Source of the DNA: Symbiodinium natans
Lineage: Eukaryota; Sar; Dinophyceae; Suessiales; Symbiodiniaceae
Direction: 5' to 3'
NCBI GenBank assembly: GCA_905221605.1
Contig: CAJNDS010000779.1
Location: 297,501-342,500, forward strand
DNA length: 45,000 bases
Shown: positions 42,628 to 45,000 of the stretch, piece by piece
Layout: each line of letters opens with the position of its first letter
Position numbering within the stretch: position 1 is the stretch's first letter
Program-made: the position numbers and the translations under genes
Notes under the pieces: model-generated
The model's input: only the letters and a program-made list of their open reading frames with translations
Database searches by the model: none
Told to the model about the DNA's origin: nothing

Positions 42628-45000
42628 TATTATATAAGATGGTTTCGTCAGGACTTTCAAGCATACCCCGGAAACGCTTATAAAGCCCTAAAGCTCATGT
42701 CATCGTGACTACCCTAAACACTAAACCCTTACAACCTTAACCTTCCCTTTGTGCATTTCTGCAGACAGTTGCAAACGGTCTCAGAGGCGTTTGTTTTTTT
42801 GCTCTAGTCTTATGAAGCTTTCATAGGCTTCTTGTACATGCGAGCAAAGGGTCTAGGGTTTGAAGTGCGGAGGGGGGATTATGGAGTTTATGGTTGTGGA
42901 TATGGGATTCGGATTTTACATTTTAAGATTTCGCATTTAAGGCTTGAGTGATACTGTTTTTTTTCGAAAAGACAACAATTACAGAATCCTAGACCTCAAA
43001 TCATAAAAACATGGATAAGTCACAATATCAAATTAAACATTTGAATTCGCAGTTCTTGAGGCATTTAGTTTATGTGCCTTTATGGTTTCCATGCTAAAGA
43101 AGAAGCACGAAGCCCTCAACCTCAATAGCTCGGCGCGTCCCCAGACTAGCTCTCCATTGACATCCGGGTAGGTCGACGAGACAACGTCTGTGGGCCTTCG
43201 AGATCCGTTGCTGGAGGCATTTTACTAGGGTGATGCGGTTTATTAACTCTCAAGCCTCAACGGTTGATCACTGCGAGCCTTGCAGAACCAACAAAATGCA
43301 CATACTGCAAGAGCCTCATTCGCATCGCTTTGTGTAAAGTCACATTGATTCCATGACGAATTTGTGCAAAACTATTTTGTGGCCAGGCGATGGATCGGTG
43401 GGCTTCTGATGCTGAGGGCGGCAAAGCTTCGAGAGACTGCAGTTTCCAAGAGGCCTGAAAACCTTGACCTTCGGCTACTGGTGTACAAAACTTGACTTTC
43501 GGCGTACTTTTCTACCCGAGCCTGGAGAAACTGCAGCTTCCCGGCACTCTGCAGACGACGGCTTGTAGGGACTGCGGCCCTGCAAGGCATACTCGTAAAC
43601 TCTAAACCCTAAACCCTATTCCTCATTTAGGGGTATTGGACTCTTCGTATTTGCTGCAACTAGAGTGGGGAGAGATCCCTAGTACAACCATGTCCTTGAA
43701 ACGTCGACTCTGGCAGCCCTTCTCGCTTCCTTATAGTAGCTTTTGAGGGTTTAGGCTCTAGGGCTGAGGGTTTAGGTTTAGGGCTGAGGGTTTTGGGTTT
43801 AGGGCTGAGGGTTTAGGGTTCAGGGTTCAGGGGCTCATGGTAGCATCTGAGACCCTTACAAGGGCCTTAGGGCCTGACAGGGCCCAATACCTCAAGCCGC
43901 TTGAGTCCTCAACAAGTCTTGGGTAGGAGTTTAGGGCTGAATCTGCTGGCAAGACACTTCTCAGACCGCGTCCTGCAGCTGGTTCTTAAGTGCATGATTC
44001 AGGCCGCCTAGGCCTGCACCCTTTAAAACATGTGAGCCCTTAAACCCTAAGCCCTAAACCCGAAACCCTAAACCCCACGGTATGCGCTGGAAGGCCGCGC
44101 GATTGCTTCGCTGGAATGGCTCTCCAAGCAGGATCAACCCCTCAGTCATAGTTTAAGGTTTAGAGTCGAGGGTTTAAAGTTTAGGGTTTAGGTTAGAGTT
44201 TAGGGTTTAGGGTTCAGGATTTTAGGCTTGAAGATCTGTACCCGCCTAGAAAGCCCTTGTGAGGGTTTACGAAGATGAGGAAACCGAATATAAATCGGCC
44301 GAAATAGTAGAAGGTAAACTTAAGATCTTAGGATGCCCAGGAGTACCCTTGTTTCGTTTTTGAAGAGTTTAGGTTCCCTTATAAACCCCTTCAAGCAAAT
44401 CAACTTGCCAAGCAAACTGATGTTTGAGGGTTTATTGAAGAGTCATCAAAATCAAGGTGTTCAGATCTCTGGACAGTAGTTGTGCCATATGAGGCGGATC
44501 AGTCAGCCAGTGGGCACAAGCAGCTGGCTCTGCCTCTAGGTGCCAACAGTTTTTAGGTACTAGTTAGGCGCAGAGGGTTTAGGGTTTATGGTTTTGTTGT
44601 TTGTATATCATCTTGTGCTCTGGTAGTTGGCCCTACAGAGCCTTTAGACTTACAGCGTCCGGTGTCAAAGACACTTTGACAGAAGACGCGCTCATAACAC
44701 TGCTCGACTACAACGACGCCGGAGCTCATGCCACCGGGGCATCGTACCCCTAATGCCTGTCCAAGCATATTTTTTTCATCTGCTTCATTCGATTCTGTTA
44801 TATTCCTTTGCCGTTGCTAGCATCCTGTATTATATCTGTCTAGGCTCCGGGCTTAGGGTTTAGTGTCGTATCACAGATCTAAGGGTCTTTAGGGTTTGTC
44901 CGACGCACGCAGACGTGCCTAATCTTGACAAGTCAAATCCTCATTTTTTCCTTAAAACATGCGTAACTCCTCAAATTTGTAACTGTCACTAATAGGTCAT
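42628..45000. other. Non-coding tail rich in degenerate telomeric words
   Basis: CCCTAAA or TTTAGGG-type words cluster at 42,710-42,735, 43,600-43,618, 43,745-43,830, 44,038-44,075, 44,155-44,225, 44,575-44,595 and 44,850-44,900, in both orientations. No frame has support as a gene. Confidence 0.7.

Overview
This is a eukaryotic nuclear window. It has spliceosomal introns, large satellite arrays, many degenerate TTTAGGG/CCCTAAA (plant/alveolate-type telomere) tracts, a decayed Ty1/copia retroelement, and a block of genes all on the + strand. Roughly a third of the introns I could phase by reading frame start with GC instead of GT, introns are very short (about 31-93 nt), and exons usually begin with G after AG. 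Together these suggest an alveolate alga, with a dinoflagellate or close relative as my best guess. I cannot name a species.

Layout. 1-7,200: TAG-triplet satellites, a duplicated flank, 58-bp telomere-related repeats and degenerate telomeric sequence, with no convincing gene. 7,200-9,900: mostly featureless, with short repeats. 9,914-12,804 (- strand): a frameshifted copia element with reverse transcriptase, RNase H and gag-like remnants but no recognisable integrase. 13,885-15,714: short palindromic repeats, then a foldback-type element with ~50-bp terminal inverted repeats around an AATTGAATT satellite. 15,786-17,060: interstitial telomeric array and a GTT array.

18,016-36,128 is the gene-rich block, all on +. 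Three intron-rich genes come first: an unrecognised Lys/Cys-rich protein, a protein with two EF-hand-like loops, and a protein with a Josephin/C39-like His motif. A 10-kb coding region follows (23,232-33,536), and then a RING-finger gene.

The 10-kb region is the centre of interest. Most of its large open frames can be read as exons of one gene. In order they carry an F-box-like segment, two zinc-binding modules, a RecB/Cas4-type PD-(D/E)XK nuclease, a D5-like SF3 helicase, a palm resembling family-A/TV-Pol polymerases, a papain-fold Cys-His-Asn protease candidate, a C2H2 finger and a DDE transposase. A motif GD(Y/I)xGG(S/A) recurs five times in its first 3 kb and looks like a Gly-Gly processing site. 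My inference is a large self-replicating DNA transposon or virus-like integrated element that encodes cutting, unwinding, copying, processing and integration in one polyprotein-like gene.

36,340-41,490: hairpin-bearing repeats, AT-rich spacer, and a 60-bp satellite organised in ~720-bp higher-order units. 42,317-42,627: a small two-exon gene. From there to the end: degenerate telomeric repeats with no supported gene.
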